The notes under the pieces: generated by a model
What the model was told of the DNA's origin: nothing
What the model saw: the letters and a program-made list of their open reading frames with translations, nothing else
Database searches by the model: none
From: Aphelenchoides besseyi
Lineage: Eukaryota > Nematoda > Chromadorea > Rhabditida > Aphelenchoididae
Reading direction: 5' to 3'
Length of the DNA: 64,000 nucleotides
Assembly (NCBI GenBank): GCA_024699855.1
Contig: JAMPIQ010000001.1
Span: 2,976,001 to 3,040,000, forward strand
Shown here: positions 39,301 to 51,052 of the stretch, in pieces
How the letters are laid out: every line of letters starts with the position of its first letter
Numbering within the stretch: position 1 is the stretch's first letter
Program-made: the position numbers and the translations under genes

Positions 39301-42300
39301 AAAACGTTCCGCGTCGTTGGTACCTTTGACTGATCAACAACGTAAACAACAACCACTACCCGAAATAAGTCCACTTAAAATTCCCGAACGAACACAGAAA
39401 GTACCCTTAAAAGATGTTTATGCCAAGCAGGTGTGAAATGAAACAATCAATCGGATTTGAACCTTTCAAAATTTGCCTAATGAAGGTTAATAAACAACAT
39501 TTTCAGAGCACTCTACTCGACGATGGAAACGCAAAACCCGGTACGGACGGCAGCGCTTTCTATCGTTCGATCGATGCAACACCCAACATGTTCAACACGC
39601 AGACGAAGAAATCAGTTCCCGAATTGGTGAGTTAAGATTTCATCCAAAATCGCATATGTCCTCTATTATCACTTAACTGAAATAACTTAAAATACAAAAG
39701 AAAGTACCTTCGGTTCAGACTTTTGAGCAACTTGCACTTTTCGATCTCCGATTTCTATCTATCCACAAACTAAAAGGTGGTTCATTGACTTTCAACGGTC
39801 TTTCTTTCCATTCACAAAACCGAACAATAATCTGTCCACTTATCAAACAACTTTACTAACACACAAACTTTTAGGTTCTTGAGGTAGGGTTTTGTTGAAA
39901 AGCACAAAGTTTTTTCAATAGTTTCCATTTTCTATCACCTTTCACACTATCACAGTCAGCACAATAACCGCACGCTTAACCATTAGATCTCACAATCCCC
40001 GTTTTTTAAACAAACTCACTATTGTGTTCACACGTTCTCCAAACAAAATCATAGCACACAACTTTACCGGTATTTTAATTGCACTTTTTAACATAAATTG
40101 CGTGTTCTTCTCATCTGAATACTTTTAATTTTAGCAAATGGCGACCAAAAGGGCTGCGCCCACGTTGAATGCTGCGGCCCAGACCACTTTCAAAAATGAA
40201 GAACTGGTAACCCATTGGTATTCAGTCAAAAACTGTGATTTGTTTGTCATTTTAGAAGATCCTTGTATATCGGAAAGTGCTTCAAGCATTGATGTACGTT
40301 CAACATCATTATTTTTAAAGTAATCTTTCGATTTTAGTTATCCTATCAGTGCAACAACTCCACACAAATTTCAAACCACCAACTTTCAAACACCAACTTG
40401 GTGCTACGAATGCGAGGGACTACTGTGGGGTTTAGCTAAACAAGGTTGGTTTTGATGTGATCAATTAAGAGTCTACAATTATCTTTCTAGGTCTTAGGTG
40501 TACGGAATGTGGAGTGAAAGTACATGAAAAATGCCGTGAACTGTTGAGTGCTGATTGTTTGCAACGTGCTGCCGAGAAGTCCAGTAAACATGGCGAAGGA
40601 GACAAAGCTCAAAACTTGATTGCTGCAATACGTAATCGTATGAAGATACAAGAACAAAACAAACACGAGCTCTTCGAAACCGTTCGAATAATCTTCGGTC
40701 AAAAGGAAAAAATCCAAAGTGAAACGTTGAAGGCAGTGAAGAACAGTATTCTGGAGGGTTCATCGAAGTGGTCAGCTAAAATCCACTTAACTAGTGAGTT
40801 TGTCTGACCACATTGTAGTTATTATTTGTTCTTCAGTCATTTGTGCCAAAGGCTTAATTGCTAAAGATAAGACCGGAAAGAGTGATCCGTATGTTACTGC
40901 ACAAGTTGGAAAAGCGAAGAAACGAACGAGCACCATACATCAGGAGTTAAAGTGAGTTTAACGGCTAATACGGATAATCATGCTGAGTTATGATCACAAA
41001 ACTGATGTTGATTATAAGAACTAGCTTCTAAAACTACGTTCTTATTTTACTAATCTGAAATTTTGTTTCAGTCCAACTTGGAATGAGAAATTTACTTTGT
41101 AAGTCAACGAAATAGACGTCTTGTTGTTTACAATGAGGTTTTTAGTGAGTGTCACAATTCCACCGATCGAATAAAAATACGCGTAAGATATTTGCCAGTC
41201 TATCAGAATGAACTTTGATTTTGCAGGTTTGGGACGAAGACAACGATCTGAAGAGCAAACTGCGACAAAAACTGACTCGGGAATCGGACGACTTTCTCGG
41301 GCAGACAATGATCGAAGTACGAACATTGAGCGGTGAAATGGACGTTTGGTACAACTTAGGTCGGTAACATACGAGTGGAACTTAGACGTTTAATGTTGCA
41401 GAAAAGCGAACAGACAAGTCAGCAGTCAGTGGAGCTATTCATCTGTTGATTAAAGTAGACATCAAGGGCGAAGAACGCTTGGCACCTTATCACACGCAAT
41501 ATACTTGTCTGCACGAGCACTTGTTTCATCACTATTACAAAGATTTGAAAGAAGACGATGAAATCAAAATCCCTGAAGCCAAAGGTGATGATGCGTGGAA
41601 GGTCTATTTCGAGGAAACGGGACAAGAAATTGTGGTAAGCTATTCGGTTAGTTTAAAGTTTCTGAATTAATGATTGTAGGATGAGTTTGCGATGCGTTAT
41701 GGTGTGGAAGCCATCTATCAGGTATTATTCAGGATCTAAATTTTGATGCAGTTCGATTTAGGCAATGACACATTTTGCTTGTTTGTGTACAAAGTTCATG
41801 TATAGGTTTGTTCGCAATTACTCAATAGTTACGTTAAATACATTCATTTATAGTGGAGCTCCAGCTTTGCTCTCAACTCTTCTTGCCAACATTAACGCCT
41901 TTTACGCTCATTCTGCATCCACGTCTGCAGTATCGGCGCCGGATCGATTCAACGCGTCCAATTTTGGAAAAGATCAATTTGTTCGCATTTTGGACAACTT
42001 GCACATTGCACTTCGCCTTGAACTTATCATGTATCGGGTAAATGGGCTTAACGTTGACTCAAATACGTAATGAAAGAGGGAAAGACACAAACTGAAAGCG
42101 ATCCCTCGGATTTTATGTTCGTACGTCAATAGTTGCTTTAATTTGGTGGGGCCAACTAATCGGGGTGTCAATTCGCGAGCACGAATACGACGGAACAAAA
42201 GCCCTAAATCTGCCGGCACCCTGAAAATGTTGTTGACGTGTGAGTCCAACAGTCTTTGCGGGTTTTCTTTTCATCGCAAAACCAAAGAGCGCAAAATGTC

Positions 42301-45300
42301 AACCGCAGAGCTGTCGACTATGTGGACATGAAGCGAGATTTAAGTCAGATGTTAAAAATTCATTGAGATTCCGATTTCGCACCAGCTTCGTGTTACAAGA
42401 CAAACATCGTTGTGTTATCGTGTTTGTAGCCTTGGGATTTGGCTAAAACTCGTGCTACATGTCTTTCCATAAACTGCTTATTCAGTAACGGCGCCCAAAA
42501 CGCTACACGTTGGTCGAGAGACCGAAATCGCGACTATGAGTCGATGTAATGGAAATTTGAAAGCCGTCGAAGAAAGTTCGTTAAATCGCGGATTTTCTGT
42601 GCGTGCAACAAGACGTTCATTTCGACGGCAATTTCGTAAGCTCTCGGCCACGCTGTCCGCACCTCCAGTTCGCAGTTTAACTCCCGATTGTACGAGTCAT
42701 TCGAACAGTTTGACCGTTGAGCCCGTGCATTTTGGGTTCGAGTACGATGCACCGGAAATTGGACCGCGATTTGGCGAAAAACGGTCGACTACCGCCTGCG
42801 GCAATTACGGCGGCGTATGTTTGCAGAAGGGAATTTGGGGCCAAGATTTGAATCATAAATGCGAACATTTGCAGGATCGTTTGTTTCGATTACAAATTTA
42901 ACACAAAACATTAAAACCCCAAATTACTTTTGCATTATAATTACTTTTCAGGAAAATTTCCCACCCAACAAACCTGCCAAACACCGTGATCTCAAATCAA
43001 CTGTCGATTTGCTCACATCAATTACCTTTTTCCGTATGAAGTGAGTTGAGAAATTCTTCTTGGCTTTTCAGTAATCACTTTTAGGGTGCTCGAACTAGTA
43101 ACTCCACCACGTGCCTCAAAAGTTATGCAAGATTGTGTTGTCGAGTGTTTGAAAGTAAGTTTATTTCGCTTCAACTGAATCAACAATCGTTTCATCAAAA
43201 TCTCTATTTCGCTTGTTTAACTTGTGATTCTTGAGTACGAGTAGCACTTTGAGTTTTTCTGAAACTACAATGCAAAAGATGTCATATTCACGCATCTTAC
43301 GCCGATTTCTCGACGGTAGTCGTAGCAGTTTTGAGGGTCGGTTGAACATCAGGATCTGCATCTGATCTCTTTTCCATAGACAGTGGCATTTCCGAAGTTT
43401 CGCTATGATATAAAGTATTCAAATTGAACTCTCGGACTACTTACGGTTTGACATCTACTGATTTGCCTCCGAAAACGTATTTCGGATTATGAGGAATCGC
43501 TCGTTCCACAGTTTGTGATTCACTGGGCGGTAAACTTTGGGCCGTTTTATCGGTCTTTTGCTTTTTGTGTATTGGCTTCTTGGTGACGGTCTTCAGTGGT
43601 TTGACGTTGTTTGGAGGCGAAGATGCGCCGCTAGTCAACGGAGTTGATGGCGATTGTTTGCGAACAATCGTGACCTTGTTGTCGGCTATTTCAGCGGTTC
43701 GAACATTCTGATTGGCGGTGTGACATTCGGATGTTTTAACGGAACCTTGTGGTTCTCCAAATTTTGGATTCATTTTTATTTAATTCGACTTACTTGGCGT
43801 GCTGACCGTTGCAGTTGATTGTGTCGGTTGAATGGTTTGTAGCGGTTGGGCGGCAACATCACCCGTTCGAGTACCACCAATATCGAGAGTTTTCTGTTCG
43901 TTGGTTTTAGGACCACGTTGATCGTCGCTGCGCAATGACATCGAAGACTCGGACGACATCACTTGTTCTCCGTTCAAAATAGCCAGACGTCGACGTTCCT
44001 CACGTTGTTCTTTTCGTTTCTTACGCTCCTTTTGTAGCGCTTTTCGAGCCAACATTCTTATGCGATCTTGTGGAGTACCCGTGTATTCGATATTCGTAAC
44101 GACGTCTGGTGTGCCATTCATTTGCATTTCGCATTTCAAGGGCTCAACCGGCACTTCGCCGGCTTCCCTGGACTGTGCAATCGGTTGTCGGATTTGAGAT
44201 TTTCCTCGCGCTTTTGGTTTCGTACAAATAGCCAGTCCCGTAGCAAACAGACCCCCTAAACAGATTGTTCTCGAGAGAATCAAACTGTTACCCTACCGAT
44301 AATCGACGAAGACACAATCAGAATTTGATGCCAATTTCCCGACGAATCGTCCATTTCTTCAAGCATCACTTCACTTATGTTCAATCGGCTACTCCTTCAA
44401 AATACACCGACTGACAAATGACTAGTCGGAGATCTCATCACAAATGCAAATTTGATTCGGAAAACTAAACTGTAATGTTTCAGCAAACATATCAAAAGTT
44501 ATTTGGCAACTTGTGTAAGAACAACGAAAACGATGAGAACGACGAGAAGTACGACATGACTATCAAATTTTAGTAAGATTACATTTTCTATTGTGTTAGT
44601 TTTTTCCTGTATTTAGTTTTGAATTCTTGGATTACTTGTCACAAGTGATTCAAGAGGACAGAGACATCTACACACCGGTGCTGAATCAGTTTCCTCAAGA
44701 ACTGAACGTCGGACATCTATCGGCTACAACCCTCTGGAATCTGTATAAAAATGATCTCAAAAACGCATTAATAGGTGATCTTCCAAGTTGAACGACTGAT
44801 GAATACGAACATATTTTTAGAGCACGCTGAGACAAAAACCAGTGAGACAACTGAGTACATGAATCTTTACTTCGTGAGTAGTTCATCGATCTCTTTTTCA
44901 CATCTACTTTTTAGAAAGTCAAACACTTCTATTTCACGTACGTAGCCGATTTGGAGCCTTTCAAAAACTCGATTCCCGAATTCCCAGCGTAAGCGAACAT
45001 GAACCTTCGAGTTTTTATATGATCGGTTTTCAGATGGTTTGTGCCGTTTGTTATGGATTGGCTGAACTTGAATGATGAGCACTCGATGGACATCCTAAGA
45101 AATGCGTACAATCGCGACAAAACGGAGAATTTCCCGCAAACTTCCGAACACACAAAGTTCAGTAATTCGGTGGTCGACGTTTTCACGCAACTCAATGAGG
45201 CCTTAAAGTTGCTAACACAAGTTAGTTTGTAAAGAAACAAGTGAACAAACCTCGTTTTCAGATGGAATGTCCCAATCCGGAGGTCTACACGGAGATGATG

Positions 45301-47202
45301 CAAAGATTCTCGACCACGTTGAACAAAGTACTTTTGGCTTACGCGGTATGTCTTTTGCGCCACTGTTAATATTTCAATTCTTAATCAAAACTGGTTTGTA
45401 ATAACATGTGTTTTTAGGAAATGGTACAAAAAGATTTTCCTCGATATGTTTCCAATGAGAAGTTATCTTGTATTTTGATGAATAACGTCCAACAACTACG
45501 GTATGTTAAGTGAATTTGAATCCCTAGATTTCGATATTACAGCGTTCAATTGGAGAAAATCTACGAAAAAATGGGAGGCGAGAAATTGGATGCTGAATCG
45601 AACAAAGTGCTCAACAACTTGCAAAAGAAATTGAATGCGGTTCTCGACAAATTGTCCGGTTTATTTGTTAGCAGTTTGGAGACCATGATTCAAGAACAAA
45701 CACAGAAGCTTGGAATGTTGTTGACGAAGATCAAAGGTGCTCAACTACAAAAAAGCCAATTGACTCAAGAAGTGGATTTGGTGTTGGAACCACTGATGGA
45801 TTTGCTGGAAGGTTCGCTTCAACGTTATGCGAAACAGTGTGAAAAAACGGTGCTCAAATACATTCTCAAGGTAATAATAGTCAAACCAATGATTCTTATT
45901 TGGCAATCTAGGAACTGTGGAAGATCACAATCACGAGCATGGAAAAGATTGTTGTGTTGCCGCCATTGACAGACAAAGCGGTCAGTTGAATTTGCATATT
46001 CCAAGGTTTAATTGTTTATTTTAGCTTTTAAAACAACTTCCGAACGCGAAAATTGGCGAAGTAACAAAATTGATGTCAACCCACTTGAAAGATGTGAAAG
46101 GAATGAATTCTGTAAAAGAGATGATGGTTGGTTTACGAAGATTGGTTAGTTATACGACCCTCAATTTTAGGAAATTGCAAAAGACAGCGAACGGTCCTTA
46201 ACACCGAAACAGTGTACCGTATTGGATGCGACATTGGATGCAATCAAAGAATGTTTCCATGCTGGTGGTCAAGGTCTAAAGAAGTCGTTCTTTGAAAAGT
46301 CACCCGAACTGCAATCCCTCAAATACGCACTTTCACTCTACACACAAACAACCGAACAGTTGATAAAAACATTCATTAGTACGCAAAAACAACAAGATGC
46401 TCCATCAATTGATCAGCCAGTGGGTGAAATCAGCGTTACAGTCGACATTTTCAGTCATCCTGGTGAGTTTCGTGTCGAACTTTTTGTACTTGGTAATCGT
46501 TTGCAGGAACGGGAGAACAAAAAGTGACTGTCAAAAGTACGTTTCTTTCTGTTTTTAAAAGTATTAAACTCTGTTTTTAGTTATTGCCGCTAATGATCTT
46601 CGTTGGCAAACAACATCTACGTTCAAGCCGTTTGTTGAAGTTCATTTGGTTGGTCCTTATTTGAGCGATAAGAAACGCAGGATGGCAACCAAAACGAAAC
46701 CTGGTTTCTGGGATCCAAAGGTAATGAGTTTGAAGTTTTAATTCACTAATGACTTTTTTATTTTTAGTTCAACGAGACATTCCACTTGTAAGAAATCTTG
46801 ACCTACTAGCATTGAATTACAATGAATTATTTCAGTTTTTTGGGGAATGAGGGAGAGCCCGAGAACTACGAGTTGATGTTTCAGTGTAAAGATTATCATT
46901 TTGCACGTGAAGATCGAATCGTTGGTGTTGGAGTACTGCAATTGGCTCAAGTTGCTCAACAAGATCAAGGTTCCTGTGCTCAATGGGTTCAATTGGGTCG
47001 TCGATTGTATATTGACGAAACGGGACTCATACTTTTGCGTATTCTAAGTCAACGACAAAACGACGAAATCGTAAGACTTTATGATCAAACGAACATTAAT
47101 CGTTCTGTTAAGGCCAAAGAATTCGTAAGACTGAAGAGCGAATCTCGTCATCAGGAAGAAACAATATCATCATCTGCGTCAAGCCAACAAATTAGTCGTT
47201 GA
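33360..47202 (+). CDS. unc-13: UNC-13 (Munc13) synaptic-vesicle priming factor
   Basis: UNC-13 opens syntaxin and templates SNARE assembly to prime synaptic vesicles. N-terminal C2A is spread over exons from MSLLCVT (33360) to RFELPF (34036): [35 protein letters not shown] and [20 protein letters not shown]. After a 1-kb intron come [20 protein letters not shown] and SEDSDYTSD, then a long acidic Tyr/Asp-rich disordered region to about 37160. The exon ending at 39430 carries a basic cluster ([20 protein letters not shown]). Then come the C1 domain (40360-40560, all eight zinc ligands H...CYEC...CTEC...H...C...C), a C2B domain ([20 protein letters not shown]), the MUN domain ([20 protein letters not shown] onwards, to about 46400) and C2C, ending [11 protein letters not shown]. 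How the 37161-38386 stretch is spliced is uncertain. Confidence 0.95.
34037..35035 (+). other. Large unc-13 intron after the C2A domain
   Basis: A 1-kb intron, far longer than the usual 40-60 nt in this window. Open frames on both strands look random and I see no second gene. It may hold regulatory elements that separate isoforms. Confidence 0.55.
37161..38386 (+). other. unc-13 internal region, intron or alternative promoter
   Basis: Between the exon ending GAATAACG (37160) and the open frame that begins after a TGA at 38384-38386 there is 1.2 kb with no supported exon. The downstream frame has no ATG near its start, so it is either an internal exon entered through an acceptor such as CTTCAATAG (38417), or it is joined to an unrecognised first exon of a shorter isoform. 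C. elegans unc-13 has such internal promoters. Open frames here lack ATG starts. Confidence 0.45.
39628..40137 (+). other. unc-13 intron of about 500 nt before the C1-domain exons
   Basis: AT-rich intron between the exon ending KKSVPEL and that beginning [12 protein letters not shown]. Nothing recognisable inside. It has an excess of ACTTT/AAACT words and T-rich runs. Confidence 0.55.
42037..42950 (+). other. unc-13 intron of about 900 nt inside the MUN-domain coding region
   Basis: Between LRLELIMYR and [16 protein letters not shown]. It contains a 121-codon ATG-initiated open frame on the plus strand (42536-42901), with no family similarity that I can see. It might be a small nested gene, an unspliced exon or chance. 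Confidence 0.45.
43297..44366 (-). CDS. Small single-pass membrane protein nested in an unc-13 intron
   Basis: I do not recognise the family. The gene lies wholly inside unc-13 intron 43155-44483 on the opposite strand. Exons join in phase: [18 protein letters not shown] with a membrane segment ([12 protein letters not shown] + [12 protein letters not shown]) split by a 41-nt intron. A basic, charged stretch follows ([20 protein letters not shown], a short coiled-coil-like helix), then a Ser/Thr/Pro-rich region joined through a 39-nt intron at 43789-43751. The last exon ends TTTVEKSA at 43297. The very short Ser/Asp N-terminus before the membrane segment suggests a tail-in-cytosol or type III topology. 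Upstream ATG 44366 is in frame; ATG 44354 is the alternative. Confidence 0.62.
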
Positions 47203-47392
47203 TGAAGTAGACGAATTCAAAACTTTTCTCATAACTAAAATACCGGTAAACTCAAATAGCAACAAATTTCCGCCCAGTGAGTCTCAATAAAACTTCTAAC
47301 TTCATTCGGTTTATTGCAACCATAACCAAAAAAATAAGTGAACAGATTGAGATCTTAACTAAATTGAAGAGATTGAATAAAGTGGAAGAAAT

Positions 47393-48830
47393 TCACTTGT
47401 TTTTGAACTGAAACGAGACGTCAGTTAGCGATCTAGAAGTTGAAGAAAGTCGTTTCTTGTTGCGAATCAACGTCGACGGATCATCAACGCGAATCAACTT
47501 AAAATTCAGTTTCGTTTCGTTGATTTCAACATCTTCCACAGAAACCACGTGCGGCGTCGGAATTAGAAGCTGATCATTAGCCAGAAGATTAAAAGTGTTT
47601 GAGAAGTTGAAAACCGTGACTCCGAAACAGTTCGAATTCTGATCAATGCCAATGATTGTAAACGGAACTTTTTGGTTGTGTGAAATAACGCTCAGAATCT
47701 TCGTGCAAATCGCGACTTCCGGATTGACACCGATCTTCAGCTCATTGATCGTTTTCAATTCATTTGAGCTGTCAGCATTGTTGATTGATGCAACGATATC
47801 TTTGATCTTTCTTGACGGAAGCATTCCTAAAACAACTCGCTTAAGAAGCTCGTTTAATTGAAAATAACCCTTTCTACTGATTCCTTCGCTTAAACGAAGC
47901 AAAAATGTTCTCAACGAATCCAATCGCTCGATTGCACTGTCGAAGTGCGGTTCAATTTGAACGGCACGCTCAGCGTGAAATAATGCAAGACGATAGTTCT
48001 GCTTGTACAAAAGTGCTTCCTGGTAATTGATGTGCAGATCAGCGTTAATAAACAGAATCTTCTGATTCAACGCCTTTTCGTATGCATCAATGGAATGATC
48101 CTGAAAGCGTTTATAATCGAAACACTCGTTTGCATCAACCCACCAAATCTCGACCATCAAGTTGTGCAGTAGCAAAAAACCGGAGAAGATATGTATTGGC
48201 CTAAAATTCTGATGAACAAAGTTCTAAACCTGACTCACCAAAGAATACCAGGCAAACGGATACGAAGGATCCTGTGAAAGCGACAATTTACACATTTCCA
48301 GACATTGTTTGATCAGCAATAGTTTTTGCTTTTTATCCGTCGACAAAGATGCCCGATTTCGAATAGCAGCAGCGTAGTAACACAACGACCGAGGTTCCGA
48401 TTTGATGTCCACTGCTTGCTGAAAACACTTTGTATTCGAGAGTAAGTTTGAATTCACTTTAAAGGCCGTTAGAGCTTGTTCGAGATCCGGTTTTTTCCAT
48501 GCAGCTTTTCCCAATTCGATCCAAGCGTTGGCATTGTTCACATCCAAACGCAGCGATTTGTTCAACGAATCGATGGCATTCTGGTCGAATTCCGGATTCA
48601 AGTTCAGAATTCGACCGGTGAGGTAAGCGGTAAGTGCGCTCTGACCGGGAGAAATGGGAATCTCCTGTAAAATACCACAAGAGAAGTCGATATCCACTTA
48701 CCTGAACCAGCTTCCCACGATCGTGTTTGATTTCTCGAAGGAATGCGGAGCGTGTGGCCGTTGGATTATGAAGAAAAAACTCGTTGCGTTTCTGAGCCAA
48801 TTGACGTATCTTGGCGTCCAATTCGTCCAT
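47393..48830 (-). CDS. TTC5: TTC5/Strap, TPR protein of tubulin autoregulation
   Basis: TTC5 binds nascent tubulin at the ribosome exit and triggers tubulin mRNA decay; in vertebrates it is also a p300/p53 cofactor. About 430 residues, the usual length. The N-terminal MDELDAKIRQLAQKRNEF leads into TPR repeats with LTGRILNLNPEFDQNAIDSL, SLRLDVNNANAWIELGKAAW, LSLSQDPSYPFAWYSLG, SIDAYEKALNQK and AERAVQIEPHFDSAIERL. The C-terminal OB-fold begins about KTINELKIGVNPEV and contains VPFTIIGIDQNSNCFGVTVF and ANDQLLIPTPHVVSVED, the family signature that separates TTC5 from other TPR proteins. Start ATG 48828-48830. Convergent with unc-13, 190 bp between stops. Confidence 0.9.
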
Positions 48831-49164
48831 CGATCAAGTTCGACTTGTACAAAATGTTTCTGTTAAGTAAAATTGCACAGTCAACATTTTGCCAACGAAA
48901 ATTCTTCGTTTCGGAGTCTGGGGCGAGAGTCGAAGTACGGTAAGCGAGCAGACCAAGCCGTTTGTTGCAACGTCGGTTTGTTCGATTGCGATTTGGATTT
49001 TTGCAACACAAATGCTTCTTACAAGTTTGTTTATTCATCACTTATAACATACAAGATAACAAACGGCTCGTTTATTCAAGATACACATTAAATGAAAACC
49101 CATTGCTTTAAATTGACTACTGCTGATTGTCGAGACGTTTAATCGTGGGCAATCGATGGGAAGT
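48831..49164. other. Spacer between TTC5 and the neuropeptide gene
   Basis: About 330 bp on the minus-strand gene pair, containing the TTC5 promoter and the 3' UTR of the neuropeptide gene. The spacing is too long for a typical tight operon. Nothing else was seen. Confidence 0.4.
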
Positions 49165-49723
49165 TTACTTCCCGAATCGAATGAAATCGTAAGACGTACG
49201 GTCGGATTTTTTGTCGGGCTCAACCTTTTCAGCTGGGGACCGTAGACTTCGACGAAATTTGCTCGCATCACTCTCACGTCGATTGCCTAAAATTTGCAGG
49301 TGGTAAGCTGACGTGATGGAAAACATTTTGAAATTTGTGATTTTTACCCAACTATACGAATTCAATTAATACGAAAGCAGATCATTTCTGCAGTTATGAG
49401 CAGAGACCAGCGAAATGAACATCGAGAAAACAACAACAACACGAGAGTTTGATGTTCGTGTTACGGAAAGAAAGTTTTCGACTATCTCAAAAGCAAATTG
49501 AATCCTTTGACTTACCATCTGTGGCGGGGATGAATACGGAAATTGGCTGAGCGAACAGACGACCACCACTTTGCAGATCCAATTCGCAAAGTTCCGGTCG
49601 TAACGCGCAAAGTTGAAAGACGTTGATTTTACGACCATATCGATAGAACTGAACACTCTCTGCGAATTGAAATAACCCAGCAGATGCGTAGAAAAGAAGT
49701 AGAAAGTTGAAAATCGACTTCAT
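49165..49723 (-). CDS. flp-25: FLP-25-like FMRFamide-related neuropeptide precursor
   Basis: Two exons. The first encodes a signal peptide (MKSIFNFLLLFYASAGLFQF) and then AESVQFYRYGRKINVFQLC; the second ends in dibasic sites and PDKKSDRTSYDFIRFGK before the stop. Cleavage at R/KK and amidation via the G would release TSYDFIRF-amide, very close to the nematode FLP-25 peptides DYDFVRFa and ASYDYIRFa. The Gly-Lys-stop end is typical of a last peptide in an FLP precursor. A second amidation signal, FYRYGRK, sits directly after the signal peptide. The intron (about 49289-49509) is long for this window. Secreted from neurons; receptor unknown. Only one RFamide copy is seen. Confidence 0.8.
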
Positions 49724-51052
49724 CCCAAAATGTAACCCAATGAAAATGTCTAGAATACGAACGAAGCTTAATTTTGAAAAGTCGTTATGTCGTAACACAT
49801 TTACTCGGACATTTACGCGCCAAACCGTACGAAAAATGAATTGTCAAGTTCCGCAAAAATACGTACACTTCCCTAGGAAAGCAGGTGATTTGTGAACTAT
49901 AACTTTGTAATGGGGTTTTAAGAAAATCGCTTGCTGAATTGTGGAAACAGCCTTGAATTTGACGGCACAGTTTCCAACTCTGCAACTGAAATCCGTGCCA
50001 ACGCAAACCCGACTGATGCAAAGAAAAGATACTTTGTAGTCTCGCGTTCAAACCAACCAAAAACATCAAAAACAATGTCAACATTGAGTTCAACAAAACC
50101 ACAGTAGCCAATCATAATCGTATTTTGCCACAAATACCTTAAAAACAAGTGTTATAGAATTCACGATAAGAGGGTTAAATGTTCTAGTTTTCCAAGAACG
50201 ATTTTTCTTTAAAATCTTCAGAGCTTGTGCAGATTACACGCGCACACTCATTTACTTATTATGAATAAGCTTTAAGTTGGGGTTGCAGTCTGGTCCCAAC
50301 AACCTTCACCTGTCGACCATTTGTCATGACGTTTTGTAGAAAAGTCATTAAATGCCATTTACGAATTTTTTCAATTTTCGTGATGTGCGATTATGCATTG
50401 AAAGCAAAGGGGCGGAGTGATAACCGCGACAGCGGGATACTCAAGTGAAGTGATCTTCGTTCTCTTATGATCACTTATTTTAATTACAAAACAAAAGGAG
50501 ATGAATTCGCTGTAGTCAGCACGTCATAATTCCGGCAACACAACGATTTGTTCGGCCGATGGTGCTCATTGAAAGCGCTTAATCTCTTCATAGAATTCAG
50601 CAAATATCAATTCCATTTATGGAAGTAAACATCCGCATCTTTACATCGGTTATTACACTTTTGACGACGAAGCCGGAAGCGTATTGCAAAACGTGCACTC
50701 CAAACGGAACTTTATATTTGACACAATTACTTTTTCTGTCTACTGTAAAGTTAGTAGTGCATTAGAATTCACCTACTGGAGGCTTTAAACGATGACGTTT
50801 AAAGGAACAGACTGTTTCTTAAGTGTGCTCCTACTTCTAATCTTAATCTTCGATGGTCAGAAGGTACCGTATAGAAGCAAGAGAAACAGTTGACCTCCGC
50901 AGTTTGCTAACGACTATAATATCCGAAAACCGAGTGCTTGTATTTTTATGGTTGCTTTGAGCGTCGTGTTTTAGCGTCACGCTTTAGCCTTGTCAACTCA
51001 GCGTTGTCATTACAGCGTTGTATTTGACGCTAAGCGATCGTTTGTCGTTAAG
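49724..51052. other. Region between the neuropeptide gene and a WD40 gene
   Basis: About 1.3 kb, the promoters of both divergent genes. No supported exon. A small stem GTTGGG...CCCAAC at about 50276-50305 is weak and not diagnostic of an RNA gene. Confidence 0.45.

Noticed and set aside
50276..50306. Small stem GTTGGG...CCCAAC as an ncRNA
   Set aside because: A six-base stem with a 13-base loop is common by chance, and nothing around it suggests an RNA gene.
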